Counted from the stretch's first letter, positions 42,561 to 52,980 are shown. The stretch: 64,000 nt of DNA from Bettongia penicillata ogilbyi (GCA_023548195.1 JAJHZJ010000311.1:2185836-2249835), one strand, 5' to 3'. Translations and numbers: made by a program. The notes: generated from the sequence alone by a model not told the origin.

Positions 42561-42960
42561 ACTCTCCCAAGGTCACAGGAATCACAGAAACTGAGAGAGC
42601 ATCCAAGGTTTTGGTTTTTTTTTTCCTAGTTCAATCCTCACTAGCCTGTGTTCTTAGAAACAGTGTGGGCTCAGAGCTTGAAAGGGTATGTTACAAAATG
42701 CAGGGCTTTCCCACCACTCCAGCATGGCATTCCTGTCTTATTTCCTTTCTATTTCCTCCATCTCCCACCCCAGACCTATATTCCTCTTTTTTCTATTTTT
42801 CTAGACCCATAAACCTTTTCACCTTCCCAAATCCCACTCCCACTTGGGACTTTCCTTGGGCATAGACAACCTGTAGGATCTAATCTCCTCCTCATCTCTC
42901 TGCTGGATGAGCAGTCATTGTCACCAACAGATCCTTCTCCTCTCTTTACAAAACAGTCAC
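42561..42960. other. Unassigned, pyrimidine-rich
   Basis: The 84-codon frame 42611-42865 is rich in P, S and F from CT-rich DNA. No domain. No repeat recognised. Confidence 0.35.
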
Positions 42961-43120
42961 CAATAAATCAATCAAACAAATATTTATTAAACACATCTGC
43001 TATGTGGAAGCCAACTGGGAGGGATAGGAAGAAGCATGAGGCAAGGCAGCCTTCTGCCCTTGAGGAGCTTAGAATCAGTTAGGGAGAGAAGACAAACACA
43101 CGAAAAGGTTAACAGCATAA
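42961..43120 (-). mobile_element. L2 3' end, antisense
   Basis: 'aatcaaacaaatatttatta', 'ttctgcccttgaggagctta', 'gaatcagttagggagagaag'. Confidence 0.85.
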
Positions 43121-43139
43121 AGTCATCTGGAGGTTCACA

Positions 43140-43275
43140 GATTTAGAGGTAAAATGGACCTGAGATGGCATGGCATGTAGCCAAATCCCTCATTTTACAG
43201 ATGAGGAAACTGAGTCCTAAAGAGGTTAAATAACTTTTTAGTGTCACACATAGACAGTAATAGTCAATGCTACAT
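43140..43275 (-). mobile_element. MIR3/THER, antisense
   Basis: 'agatttagaggtaaaatgga', 'cattttacagatgaggaaac', 'tgagtcctaaagaggttaaa'. Confidence 0.85.
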
Positions 43276-43289
43276 CTCCTGCGCAATTT

Positions 43290-44075
43290 AATTTACATTA
43301 AGTGCCTACCATGTGTCGAGCACTGGTGACAGATACAATAATAAACTTCAAATAGCGATATACTACTGGGAGAAACAACTTATAATTGATTACAAAATTT
43401 ATACAAAGTAATTAGGAGGAGGTAGGGAGAAGGGCTGATACCTCAGGGAATCAGGAAAGCTTTCATATGGGAAGGTAGCACTTAATCTGAGTCAAAGGGA
43501 GCTAGGAATTCCAAGAGGCAGAGGTGAGGTGGGAAAACACTGCAGGCATGGGAGCAGGAATTCAAATGTCATGGATATACCAATCTAGCTGGAACATAGA
43601 GTAAGTGAAATCCGTCTAAAAAGTTAGCTTGGAGCCCAATTTTAAAGAGTTTTAAAATGACAAACAGAGGAGTATGCATTTTATCTCAGAGGCAACAGGA
43701 AGCCTCGGAAATTTTTTGAGCGAGAGAGTGACATGGTCAAATCTGTGCTTTAGAAATGTCAATTTGGCAGCTGCGTGGAGGATGGATAGAAAAGGACTGG
43801 AGGCAGCAAAATGAAGTTATTCTGCTGGACCAGGAGAGAGGTGATGGGGGTAGTAACTATGTAAGTGGCGAGAAGGGGAACTTACATGGAAAATGGGACT
43901 GAGTTAGAAGCCACAAGGCTTAAAAATTCATTGCAGAAGGTAACTGAGGAAGAGAAAGGGCTTCGGATGACTTAGAGATCTTGTAAAAACTCCAGTTAAA
44001 AGTATGGTAGTGACCTTGAAACGTAAGTGTCAGGAAGGAGGGTGGGCTTAGGGAAATGCTGATGAATTCTGTTTT
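43290..44075 (-). mobile_element. L2 3' UTR and ORF2 end, antisense
   Basis: 'aagtgcctaccatgtgtcga', 'aatcaggaaagctttcatat', 'gcattttatctcagaggcaa', 'gagtgacatggtcaaatctg', 'gctgcgtggaggatggatag', to 'tgacttagagatcttg' and beyond. Codes antisense for decayed L2 RT C-terminus. Confidence 0.88.
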
Positions 44076-44089
44076 GGACAGGCCCCAGT

Positions 44090-44275
44090 AGGCAGCAGAA
44101 CACAGCAGAAAGAATGAGGGGTTTGGTGTTTGAAGAATGATTCTGCGATGAGTTGGGCGAATTCTGGTAAATCACCTAATTTCTCTGGGTCTTAGTTCTG
44201 CCATCTATAAAATCAGGACTTTGGACTCAATGACCATGGAGGCTCTTCCAGCGCCGTGTCTATGACCCTACGAAA
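44090..44275 (+). mobile_element. THER-1/MIR3, sense
   Basis: 'cagcagaaagaatgaggggt', 'gtaaatcacctaatttctct', 'ttctgccatctataaaatca', tail 'catggaggctcttccagcgc'. Confidence 0.8.
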
Positions 44276-44339
44276 TCCCAATAATATTCAGCCTGTCCCA
44301 TGTCTTTCCAGGCCTCTTTGCCTAGGATAAGTGTCAGAT

Positions 44340-44475
44340 GAGTACACTGGCTACTTACTTATTATGTCAACTTACTAATTATGTAAACTCGCTGAACCTC
44401 TGTTCTCTCATCTCTAAATGAAGGATTTGGCCTAAATTACCTCTGAGATGCCTCCAAGTTGTAACATTCTGTTAT
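44340..44475 (+). mobile_element. THER-1/MIR3, sense
   Basis: 'aaactcgctgaacctctgtt', 'ctctcatctctaaatgaagg', tail 'acctctgagatgcctccaag'. Follows a copy in the same orientation. Confidence 0.7.
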
Positions 44476-44567
44476 TTTAAACATGACACAGACAGTAAAC
44501 ACTATTGGAGTTCAGAGTGGGAAGGGAACATTTTGATGATAAGGGTGGTAAGGGAAAGCCTGGAGGG

Positions 44568-44805
44568 AGCTAGGTGATATAGTAGACTATAGTATTGGAC
44601 CTCAGTCAGGGAGACTTAGGCACTTACTGACTATATGACCCAGGGCAACTCATCTAACCTCTCAACGTATCAGTTTCCTCATCTGTAAAATGGGTATAAT
44701 AAAACAAAAAACTCCAGGGTTGTTATGTGGAACAGATGAGATAATGTATATAAAGACCTTTACAAATCTTTAAGCCCCATATATATGTTAGCTATTATTG
44801 TCTCA
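44568..44805 (+). mobile_element. MIR, sense
   Basis: 'gtattggacctcagtcaggg', 'gacccagggcaactcatcta', 'cagtttcctcatctgtaaaa', 'ccagggttgttatgtggaac', end 'ttagctattattg'. Full length. Confidence 0.9.
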
Positions 44806-44809
44806 GAAG

Positions 44810-45440
44810 ATGTATGACTTAAGCCACGCCTTGATAGATTTGGGGTATAGAAATGGGGGGGTGGTTTTGATACATAGAGGTAGAACAAAGGGTATATATA
44901 CACATTTCAGACTAGGATAAGGATAGGAGTAAAGGTGCATAGGCAGGAAGTAGACAGAGATATCTGAAAGATAGCAAAGAGTTTACAAATTATCTGAGAA
45001 CTTTAAAAGTCATCCAGTCATCATCTGAGCTGTCTATACGATTCCTGAAAAGGAATAGGAGAAGAAAAGACTAGAAAGGGTCTAGATTGGAGAGGGCCTT
45101 GAATGCCAGGCCAAGGAGCTTGGTTGTTACCAGGTTTAGCGGGAAACCACACACAGTATTTGAGCAAGTGAACAGCATGGCAAAGTTGGCATTTGAGGAA
45201 AATGAATTTGGCAGCAGTGTGCACAGGGGCTGGAATAAGAAATTGACAACAGGGACCACTTGTTACAGCCAAAGGAATTTTAGTTTAAAAACCCTACATC
45301 TCTCATCCTCCACTATATACTTTTTCAATAGTTAATCAGACTAGCATTTAAGGGCCTCCCATTGTCCTGGGCATTGTGCCAATTTCTGGAGATACAAGGA
45401 AAGTCAAAAGACAGTCGCTGCCCTCAAGGTGCTTCTAGTG
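44810..45440 (-). mobile_element. L2, antisense, in two blocks
   Basis: 44810-45255 is ORF2 end ('agagggccttgaatgccagg', 'ccaaggagcttggttgttac', 'agtgtgcacaggggctggaa'). 45325-45440 is 3' UTR ('gggcattgtgccaatttctg', 'gctgccctcaaggtgcttct'). The order is not that of one antisense copy, so these may be two L2 insertions or a rearranged one. Confidence 0.7.
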
Positions 45441-45709
45441 TGGGGAAGGGCTTTCCTTCTCTTCTCCCCTCACCATACCCCCTACCCCCAACATCCAATA
45501 GCAAGCCATGGGGAACTTTGACATATCGAAGTGTGTCATGGAATGGAAAAAGTGGGACATACTGCCCTCTAAATTAGGGACTCCCTGCCACTGCTAAGAG
45601 ACTACACTCAAAATATTCCAGATAGGGGGATCAGAGGCAGTTCAGAACAATGGACTGGAGCGGTGACCATTCTATTCTGGGAAATCCTGAGGGCCATGGC
45701 CAGCAATGA

Positions 45710-45865
45710 GTGTTTAGAGTGCTGGACTTGGAACCAGGAAAATCTGAGTTTAAATTCTGCTTCAGTCATGTTCTGTCTGTGTCACCCTGGACAAGTCACT
45801 GAATGTCTCTGTGCCTCAGTCCATAGCTTTTGAAGTCCCTTCCAGTTCTAAATCTACAATCCTAC
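45710..45865 (+). mobile_element. THER-1/MIR3, sense
   Basis: 'gtgctggacttggaaccagg', 'gtcaccctggacaagtcact', 'tctctgtgcctcagtccata', tail 'aagtcccttccagttctaaa'. The 'ctcatctgtaaaatg' part is deleted. The 270 bases before it are unassigned. Confidence 0.8.
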
Positions 45866-46157
45866 TCCTGTGAAAAGGAGGCAGATAGGGTAACATGACA
45901 CTTTTCCTTCTTGATTAAGGGACAGATATCCTCCACACTGCATCATCTGCCTACCCATTGGCTAATGACTTCCATTCAATTCATCAGGCACCTACTAAGT
46001 GCTAGTCAGTTAGCCTGCCTGGCTGTTGCCTATAAAGGGACTGTTCTCCCACCTCATTCACATCTGCCGTCTGACTTCTAATTGCAGCTAAAAATTCTGC
46101 CTTCTACAAGAAATTTTTCCCATTCCCTCAATGCTAATTTCTTCTTTCCAATTTCTT

Positions 46158-46678
46158 GTTGTTGTTATAGTTACTACTACTGTTGAGTTTTGTCTCCTTA
46201 CCTCTGCCTCAGGTCACCCACTAGACAAAGTCCCCACTGACAAAGATACTGGAAGGGTTTACCATTTCCTTCTCCAATGTGTCCCCATTTTATAGCGGAA
46301 GAACGGAGGCAAACTGGGGTTAAATGACTTGCTCAGGGGCAGCTAGGTGGTACGGAACACTGGCCTGAAGTCAGAGAGACTCATCTTTCTGAGTAAAAAT
46401 CTGGAATCAGACACTTACTAACTGTGTGATCTTGGGCAAGTCACCTAATTCCATTTGCCTAATTTTCTCATATGTAAAATCAGCCGAAGAAGGAAGGGGC
46501 AAACCATTTCATTATCTCTGCCAAGAAAACTTCACATGAGGTCACAAAGACTTGCAAAAGACTGAAGCTGGCTTTGCCCAATGTCACACAACTAGTAAGT
46601 GTCTAAGACTGGATTTGAACTCAGATCTTCCCAACTCCAGGGCCAGTGCTCTAATTTACTGCACCACCTAGCTGTGCC
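46158..46678 (-). mobile_element. WSINE-type SINE, antisense, itself split
   Basis: Left 46158-46336: 'ttgttgttgttatagttact', 'gatactggaagggtttacca', 'ttaaatgacttgctcag'. Right 46569-46678: 'tgcccaatgtcacacaacta', 'gactggatttgaactcagat', 'tactgcaccacctagctgtg'. Joined, they give one full antisense SINE lying in the L2. Confidence 0.88.
46337..46568 (+). mobile_element. WSINE-type SINE, sense, inside the antisense SINE
   Basis: Head 'gggcagctaggtggtacgga', body 'cagacacttactaactgtgt', core 'gatcttgggcaagtcaccta', tail 'ctctgccaagaaaacttcac', 'atgaggtcacaaagacttgc'. Third and youngest layer of the nest. Confidence 0.9.
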
Positions 46679-46860
46679 AGTTATAAAGGTTAATTTTACC
46701 CTTGCACCAATCTTGTATGGACTCCGTTGTTATATTATTTTTCCCAACAAAATGTGAACTCTTTGAGGGCAGAAACAGTTTTCACCTTTCTTTGTGTCTA
46801 TCTCAGCGCCTAGCACATAGTAGGTGCTTAATAAATGCTTGCTGACCAACTGACTCTCTA

Positions 46861-47020
46861 TGAGGTAATTAGTAAATAGAACTATAACAATTATCTCCAT
46901 GTTATAGATGAAGAAATTGATGCTTGCCTGTAGTCACACTAGCTAGTGAAGGACAGAGCTGGGATTCAAATCCAAGTCTTGGATCCTTAAGTCCAGCCAG
47001 GTCTCCTTCCACTAAACTTG
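46861..47020 (-). mobile_element. MIR/THER, antisense
   Basis: 'atctccatgttatagatgaa', 'cctgtagtcacactagctag', 'gacagagctgggattcaaat', 'ggtctccttccactaaact'. Confidence 0.8.
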
Positions 47021-47348
47021 ACCAGCTCTCTCAGGGAAGACTTCTAGGAGGAGGTGGGATGGACATGACTCACAGAAAAGCTTCCCCCAGCAGGCAGAAT
47101 GGCTTTACCAGGCTGCACCAAGCCACATCCCCATCTCCTCTGGTAGCAAGCCTTGGACAACAATAAGCCTTTATCTGCTTTGTCAATTGCCTATGAGCAC
47201 TGACGCGATCATTTCTCTCTTTGGAGACAAGGCCAAGGGCAAGGGCTGGGTTAGCCTTGGCTTAACCAAACCCAGTACAGATCTTAAAGATGTCTACTTC
47301 CCTTCCCCACTCCCCTTACTTCCCCCATACAACACTCTCTCTCTCTCT

Positions 47349-47431
<83 letters not shown>

Positions 47432-48108
47432 CAACATGCAAATGGGTCCTGCCACCCTCCTGCCTGCAAGCTGTGAGATCTCTGTGAAGATGCAAATCCC
47501 CTACACATGGGCTCTGGGGAGACAGTGACAGAAATCACATTATGCAGCCCTCCCTTCCCCACCACTGTGGCTGGAATAAATATTATGAATCTTCTTCTCT
47601 CACCTGGCAGGGATCTAACTGTGGGAAGTTTTAAATGAATACAATGCCAACGCCCCAAGCCCTCCCCGATTCTTCTGGCCATGCCCCAGTGCCCCCTACA
47701 GAGGATGTTGAGGGGCCCTGCCTGTCCATCGGCATGGTTAAGCATTCACGATGGCATGAGGACAAATGCATTCATCCTTCATTCCCTGCCCAGATCCTTA
47801 TTTCCATTCTGGCTGAAGCTCAGTCTCCAAAAGTAACAGTGAGGAAACTGGGCCTTTGTTGCACTCTCCCTGAAAGAGAGGCAGTGACCAAAACCTATGC
47901 TAGAACTAGGGTTAGGCAAGCAGCCACTACCTAGAGCCCAATACATGGCAGGAAGCATAAAAAGGGACATCTTAAAAAAATTAATGTCCTTATTTTTAAT
48001 GATAAAAAATTCTACTCTCCAAGACACAGAGACATTTATTTTGTGATAGTCAAGTTACAGTGATGACAATGAAATTTCATAGACTCCATTAGATAGTAAA
48101 ATTAACTA
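47021..48108. other. Repeat-poor stretch around a CT tract
   Basis: No transposon recognised outside 47334-47432. 47560-47640 ('ggctggaataaatattatga', 'atcttcttctctcacctggc') and 47235-47275 look unique. 'ggttagccttggcttaacc' near 47250 is a near-palindrome. Frames here arise mostly from the CT tract. No exon I can support. Confidence 0.4.
47334..47432 (+). repeat. (CT)n microsatellite, 99 bp
   Basis: Nearly pure CT with two interruptions ('caat' near 47350, 'ttt' near 47420). Encodes L/S runs on plus and R/E runs on minus. Mirror-symmetric homopurine-homopyrimidine DNA, so a triplex candidate. Confidence 0.97.
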
Positions 48109-48291
48109 TAGCATTTCTCAACTTTCAAAAGGATAAGAATCCCTGTGAAACAAATTTCATGAAACCCCATCTGGCAACAGTTGTGTTATTAACAGCCTTG
48201 GGTTGGGGAAAACACTCAGTTGGATATGAATTCCTTGCAAATAATTCAGCAGTCCCCAAGGGGTTTGTGGTCCACAGGCTAGGAACCACTG
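48109..48291. mobile_element. hAT (Charlie-like) MITE
   Basis: Left end tagcatttctcaactttcaa with 'aggataagaatccctgtgaa', right end 'ggtccacaggctaggaacca' then ctg. The right end inverted reads cagtggttcctagcc, a hAT-type terminus. Target duplication not seen. Confidence 0.65.
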
Positions 48292-48295
48292 TTGT

Positions 48296-48425
48296 CATAG
48301 GCAGAGCAATCACTGTCCTACCAAAAGACCAGGGTTCAGATCTGGGCTGCACTGTGGGTAATACAAGTCATTTCTCTTCTCTGAGCCTCAGTTTCCTCCT
48401 CTGTAAAATGAAAGGCATCAAATGA
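48296..48425 (+). mobile_element. MIR3/THER, sense
   Basis: 'ccaaaagaccagggttcaga', 'tctgagcctcagtttcctcc', 'tctgtaaaatgaaaggcatc'. Runs directly into an antisense copy. Confidence 0.82.
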
Positions 48426-48597
48426 TCATGGATTTAGAGAAGTCATTTAGAGACTATCTTTCTCATTTTATAGAGGCCCTGCAAGGTTGAGTGATTTGTC
48501 CAATATCACAAACATAGTAAATGGTAGGGACAAGATTTAAACCCGGGTTTTCTGCCTCTAAATGCAGCACTCACACCACCACATTATGCTGCCATCT
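48426..48597 (-). mobile_element. MIR3/THER, antisense
   Basis: 'atcatggatttagagaagtc', 'ttgagtgatttgtccaatat', 'caagatttaaacccgggttt', 'caccaccacattatgctgcc'. Tail-to-tail with the sense copy at 48296. Confidence 0.85.
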
Positions 48598-48957
48598 CAA
48601 ACCTCCCTTCCTTCCCTCCTTTGTCCAGGAGAAGAACAATTTTCAAGTCCTACCTAGAACATCTCACGCCTCTTTGATGGTCCTGGTTTTGCCAATTTCC
48701 TTCAAATTTCAGAAGCCTAGAAACTATATCCTCATTTACTAAAGAAGTTTGTTCAGGTTTATTCAACCATACTGTGAATTAGATCCAAAATATTCACCCT
48801 CATCTTTGTTCTTTTCTCCTTCCCTTCCCTTCCCTTCCCTTCTCTCAAACTGTTTACCTTCACTTTGTCCACTCACCCTCTGACTTTTCCTCTTTGTTAG
48901 TTTTTCCTCAGGATGGCCTCTGAGTCAAGTCTTCCCCAGGTTACCCCATAAAGTAAT
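48598..48957. other. Unassigned, with a short (TTCCC)n
   Basis: 48819-48841 holds four to five TTCCC units. Otherwise pyrimidine-rich DNA without recognised elements. Confidence 0.5.
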
Positions 48958-49140
48958 AGAAAAAGTATTGAAAGTCCAAGTCAAAAGACTGGGACTTAAA
49001 TCTTGACACTGCCCTTTACAAGCCATAGTCATGAAACCTATCTGGACCTCATCTGTAAGATGGGACTAATGTTTATAGCACTGATTCCATTGGGTTGTTG
49101 GTAAGAAAAGGTAACATGGAGAATATAAATTGTGTGGCGA
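48958..49140 (+). mobile_element. MIR, sense
   Basis: 'tcaaaagactgggacttaaa', 'ctatctggacctcatctgta', 'cattgggttgttggtaagaa', 'aggtaacatggagaatataa'. Confidence 0.75.
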
Positions 49141-49399
49141 CCACAAAACAAGAGTTATTCTTTGCCTCCTAGGAAGGTCCCCCTCCAAGTTATCCTCCTT
49201 CAAATATTTAAATCACTCCTGAAATCCCAGTACCTACCTCTAAGATTCCCCAGACTGATCAGAGGAGAGTTGATGGCTTTCCCTTGCTACCACAAAATTG
49301 CCATCCCACCATGATAAAAATGCATCAAATATTGATACAGATATAGATATTAAGTAAATACTTGTATGGTCTATGAGTTTGTGTGTCATTTCTCTTGTG

Positions 49400-49490
49400 G
49401 CCTATTATCTACCTGTCTTAAATTTTAAACTTCCAAAAACCAAGGACCCTGGTCATATGACTCCCTCGACCCAGTACCTAGCAACAGTGG
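49400..49490 (+). mobile_element. L2 3' end, decayed, sense
   Basis: 'cctattatctacctgtctta', 'ccaaggaccctggtcatatg', 'gacccagtacctagcaacag'. The 260 bases before it are unassigned. Confidence 0.45.
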
Positions 49491-49730
49491 ATAATATTAG
49501 CAACTCCCATTTATTAATTTCTGAATAATTTAAAAATCATTTTCCTCGCAATAACCTTGTGTGTAAATAGTGCAAGTACCATTATCTTTATTTTATAGAA
49601 AAGAAAACTGAGATCCAGGAGAGGAAATTATTTGCCCTGGGTCTCAAAGTCAGTATGTATCAATGCCGAGATTCAAATTTAGGTTTTCTGACTTCAGGTC
49701 TAAGGATTCAATACCACACTCTTTCACTGT
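49491..49730 (-). mobile_element. MIR, antisense
   Basis: 'cctcgcaataaccttgtgtg', 'ttattttatagaaaagaaaa', 'tttgccctgggtctcaaagt', 'aggttttctgacttcaggtc'. Confidence 0.85.
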
Positions 49731-49744
49731 CCCCCAAAAGAATA

Positions 49745-50785
49745 GAAGCCCCCCATAAGAATACTGAAGATTATACCTTAAAACAGTTAAAAGAGAAACA
49801 CATCACATGCCAGCTTATGGCTAGGGGATAAATTCTTTACCAAATAAGGGATCAAGCAATTATAATTTTAGATCATTTTGACTACATGAAATTTAAAAGC
49901 TTTTGTATAAACAAAATTAACACATTTAGGATAGGAAGGGATGCAGTCAAAAGGGTGGAAATAAACAGTAAAAACTATCTCTGATGAGGGTTTACTATAC
50001 AAGATACAAAGACAACTAAGAGAAATATGTAAGATCAAAAGTCATCCTCAAACATACTCAGTCAAAGGACATAAATTATCAGGTCTAAAACAAATCGCTA
50101 ACTATGAACAACTATATGAACAAAGGCCCTAAATCATTAATAAAAGAAAGGCACATCAAAACAGTCCTGAGGTTTCACCCCCTACCCAGCAAACTGGCAA
50201 CAAACACAAAAAAGAAGGAAGTCAATGTTGGAGGGCTTGTGGAAAAGCAGGCCTATGAATGCATCCATTGTTGGTGAAACTAGTACAGTCATTCTGGAAA
50301 GCAACTGATGCAGAGATTTTACTGCTAGAAATATATACCTCCTAGAAGTCTCTAACAAGAGAACATGATGAACAGAGAAGCGCAGGAAGACATGAACCAG
50401 TGCAAAGTGAAGTCCACAGAACCAAGGAAACAATACATACAATCACCTTAACAATGTAAATGAAAAAGAACGACCGCTACAAAGCAATCAAAACTGAATG
50501 CTGTGAAATGATAAAGAGTAGGTCTGATCCTAGAGGAGAGCTATGAGAAGCCACCTCCCCCAATCATTTGCAGAGGTAGGGAACCATGAGTATGAAACAC
50601 TTTATATAATGTCAGATTCTTTTCAATGTGTTGAATAGTTTGGCTGAATGTTTTATTTTTTTCTTCCTCTTTAAAAAAAAATTATTTGTTACAAAAGATT
50701 GCCCTCTGGGAAGTGGGAGGGAGACAGGTGGAAATGTAGATGATATAAAAACAGAAGATATTAATAAAAAAATCTGTTCTTAAAA
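49745..50785 (+). mobile_element. L1 ORF2 end and 3' UTR, sense
   Basis: ORF2 C-terminal DNA: 'ggggataaattctttaccaa', 'aaaggacataaattatcagg', 'aaaggcacatcaaaacagtc'. 3' UTR: 'gaagacatgaaccagtgcaa', 'gcaatcaaaactgaatgctg', 'tgtcagattcttttcaatgt', 'ccctctgggaagtgggaggg', ending in a short A run near 50770. About 1 kb, 5'-truncated. No frame survives. Confidence 0.88.
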
Positions 50786-50814
50786 ATAACAAACTTCTTA
50801 AAAGCGTGACTTTC

Positions 50815-50945
50815 TCTTTTGTCTCAAGTCAAGCAAGTCAAACAAGTCACTTGGAACTAATCTCTTCACTTGTCAGATGATGGGCTTGGCCTTGAAGTTC
50901 TCTGAAGTGTGTTGTTTTTTAAACTCTGATATCCTATGATTTCGG
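50815..50945 (+). mobile_element. THER-1/MIR3, sense
   Basis: 'aagcaagtcaaacaagtcac', 'tctcttcacttgtcagatga', tail 'ccttgaagttctctgaagtg'. Confidence 0.65.
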
Positions 50946-51355
50946 TGATCCGACTGGAGGATGGGGTTGAGAGTCAAGATTAAGCAAAATTCAGGGCACA
51001 GGGCTTAGAGTTCAGAGGGCCTCTGAGCTCAGAGGTATTCTGGAATGTTAATCATATTTCAATGTATATTGTGAATTCCATAGGATTTTACCAGCTAGCC
51101 TGGGAATCTGACCATTGTATACAACACGGCAAAACTGTGAGTTCCAGCCGACTGACTTACAACCCAGTTTTCAGAATGCAAAACATTGGTAAACTGGGGA
51201 CTCATCTGTATAAACTAGACACAGCTGAAATATTACTGCAAGTCAGTTACAGTAACTAATGAAGACTGAGGTTAGGAGATGTTGAAGCAGGGGCAGGGTG
51301 TCTACTACGGATGAAAGAACATCTTCATAACCTTACAGGAGCAAAGTATTTTGTA
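50946..51355. other. Repeat-free; candidate conserved DNA
   Basis: 51035-51250 ('gaatgttaatcatatttcaa', 'ggattttaccagctagcctg', 'ctgaaatattactgcaagtc') has no repeat I recognise and even composition. A 65-codon frame across it has no known domain. Confidence 0.3.
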
Positions 51356-51505
51356 ATATTACTCATTCATTCAATAAACCCCCAGGCTCAGTGTGGGCAA
51401 AGGGATATAGCAATGAGTAAAGAGTAAGGACAACATCATTGTCCTCAAGAAGTTTACAGTCTAGGAGGAGAAATAACACAAGCTGACAAATAACTGCAAC
51501 GAATG
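51356..51505 (-). mobile_element. L2 3' end, antisense
   Basis: 'attactcattcattcaataa', 'cattgtcctcaagaagttta', 'cagtctaggaggagaaataa'. Confidence 0.85.
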
Positions 51506-51680
51506 CTACTGAGTCAGGAGACCTGAATTCTTGGCCTAGTTTTGTCCCCAACAACCTATCTGTGTGACCTGTGGGAAGTCACATCATTTCTCTAGCCTCC
51601 AGTTTTCTCATCTATGTGATGATATAGTCCAATAAAGTCCAATGAGGACATTGGACTAGCTAAGGTTCCTCACTGTATCT
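51506..51680 (+). mobile_element. THER-1/MIR, sense
   Basis: 'tgagtcaggagacctgaatt', 'ctgtgtgacctgtgggaagt', 'agttttctcatctatgtgat', tail 'ggactagctaaggttcctca'. 'agtccaataaagtccaatga' shows a small internal duplication. Confidence 0.8.
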
Positions 51681-51804
51681 CACACGCGACGTTCCAGCTC
51701 CCATCAATGGGCCTTAACTTCCATGCAGAACATGCACTGAAGCCACACAACTGCTTCTTGTAATCCCAAGTTTCTGTGAAAGTTCAGCTCAGATACCACC
51801 CGCA

Positions 51805-51992
51805 GTGCAGAAAAGGCTGGATCTGGAATCAGAAGACCTGGGTTTAAATCCCAGTCCTCATATTACTCCCCCTGTGGCCTTGGGGAAGCCTCTTAAACAT
51901 CTCCAGACCTCACGTTTCTTGATAGAAAAAAGGAGAAGATTGGAGTAATTGTCCTCTAAGGCACCTTCTAGCTCTGAATCTATGATCTTCAA
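51805..51992 (+). mobile_element. THER-1, sense, full length
   Basis: 'aaaaggctggatctggaatc', 'gaagacctgggtttaaatcc', 'tgtggccttggggaagcctc', tail 'ggcaccttctagctctgaat', 'ctatgatc'. Confidence 0.9.
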
Positions 51993-52221
51993 CTGTGAGA
52001 TGGTCTATTTCTACAAACTCAGTCATATTCTCATGTCAATTTAATGCTATAGTGTGATCACAGAGAAAGCAACTGGAAATAATAGAGTCAGGGCCACATA
52101 AGAAGGCAGTGACCAGTCCTGTGGTGCAGGGTCAGCCCCTTGCTGCAGTACAAAGAGTGAAAGATTTACAATAAGAACATTTGACCCTCTACCTGAGGAC
52201 TTTACTGATCCCTCACCCGAA

Positions 52222-52492
52222 ATGTGAGTATAATCATTAGCTAATATGTATACAAGACTTTAAGGTTTGCAAATCACTTTACATACATGATTTCATTTGA
52301 TCCTTATAATAACCCTGTGAAGAAGGTGCTAGCATAATCCCCATTTTACAGATTAGAAAACAGATCAGAAAATAGGCTTGCCTAAGCTTACACAGCTAGG
52401 CAAAGGCTAAGGCAAAACTTGAATTCAGGTCTTCCTAAGTCTAAGACTAAGACTAATACTCTAGTATAATGCCTAACTGCCTGTTAATGCCT
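52222..52492 (-). mobile_element. MIR, antisense, full length
   Basis: 'aggtttgcaaatcactttac', 'tgatccttataataaccctg', 'ccccattttacagattagaa', 'cttgaattcaggtcttccta'. The run 'aagtctaagactaagactaa' at its tRNA end is a tiny tandem expansion. Confidence 0.9.
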
Positions 52493-52515
52493 CTTCTCCC
52501 CCCATATCAACTTAC

Positions 52516-52546
<31 letters not shown>
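52516..52546 (+). repeat. (TG)n microsatellite
   Basis: 31 bases of GT/TG with one 'ttt' interruption. Confidence 0.95.
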
Positions 52547-52555
52547 CATTTATAT

Positions 52556-52838
52556 TGGCTCAATGAATAGAACACCTGGGTTCAGAAAACCCTGAGTTCA
52601 AATCTAACCTCAAACATTTACTAGTTGCATGACCTTGGCTAGTCACTTGACATCTCTTTGCCTCAGTTTCCTCATCTGTGAAATTGGGATAATACTATCC
52701 ATTACACCCTTCCCCCCTCACAACATGTAGCCCATTAAATACAAGGTTATCATGAGGGTCAATTGAGATAATATTTATAATGCATTTAGCACAGTACCTG
52801 GCACACAATAGGTACTACAATAATTATTAATATTACTG
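52556..52838 (+). mobile_element. MIR, sense, with a 35-bp insert
   Basis: 'gaccttggctagtcacttga', 'tgcctcagtttcctcatctg', then 'cccttcccccctcacaacat' through 'ccattaaatacaa' which is not MIR, then 'atcatgagggtcaattgaga', 'cagtacctggcacacaatag'. Otherwise full length. Confidence 0.9.
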
Positions 52839-52844
52839 ATTCTC

Positions 52845-52965
52845 TCTATATATGGAATATATCCTCCTTGAAGACAGGTATTGTTTCATTTTTGTCTTTG
52901 TATTCTCAGAACCCACACAATGTTGGTATTTAGTAATGCTTGTCAGTAGGTTTATTGGTTGAGTC
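52845..52965 (+). mobile_element. L2 3' end, sense
   Basis: 'atatcctccttgaagacagg', 'tttgtctttgtattctcaga', 'gtaatgcttgtcagtagg'. Confidence 0.78.
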
Positions 52966-52980
52966 TGGTTGCATGACTCT

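Larger units (their letters stand above)
46020..46860 (+). mobile_element. L2 3' end, sense, split by SINEs
   Basis: Left 46020-46157 ('ttctgccttctacaagaaat', 'ttttcccattccctcaatgc'), right 46679-46860 ('tgaactctttgagggcagaa', 'tagcacatagtaggtgctta', 'ataaatgcttgctgaccaac'). Together they make the ordinary L2 3' end. Confidence 0.88.

Noticed and set aside
47284..47745. 153-codon minus-strand frame with a long Arg-Glu run
   Set aside because: The run is the translated (CT)n microsatellite; the rest has no homology I recognise.
48296..48597. Inverted repeat as a designed hairpin or small-RNA precursor
   Set aside because: It is two separate old MIR3/THER insertions tail to tail; pairing is imperfect and no precursor features are seen.
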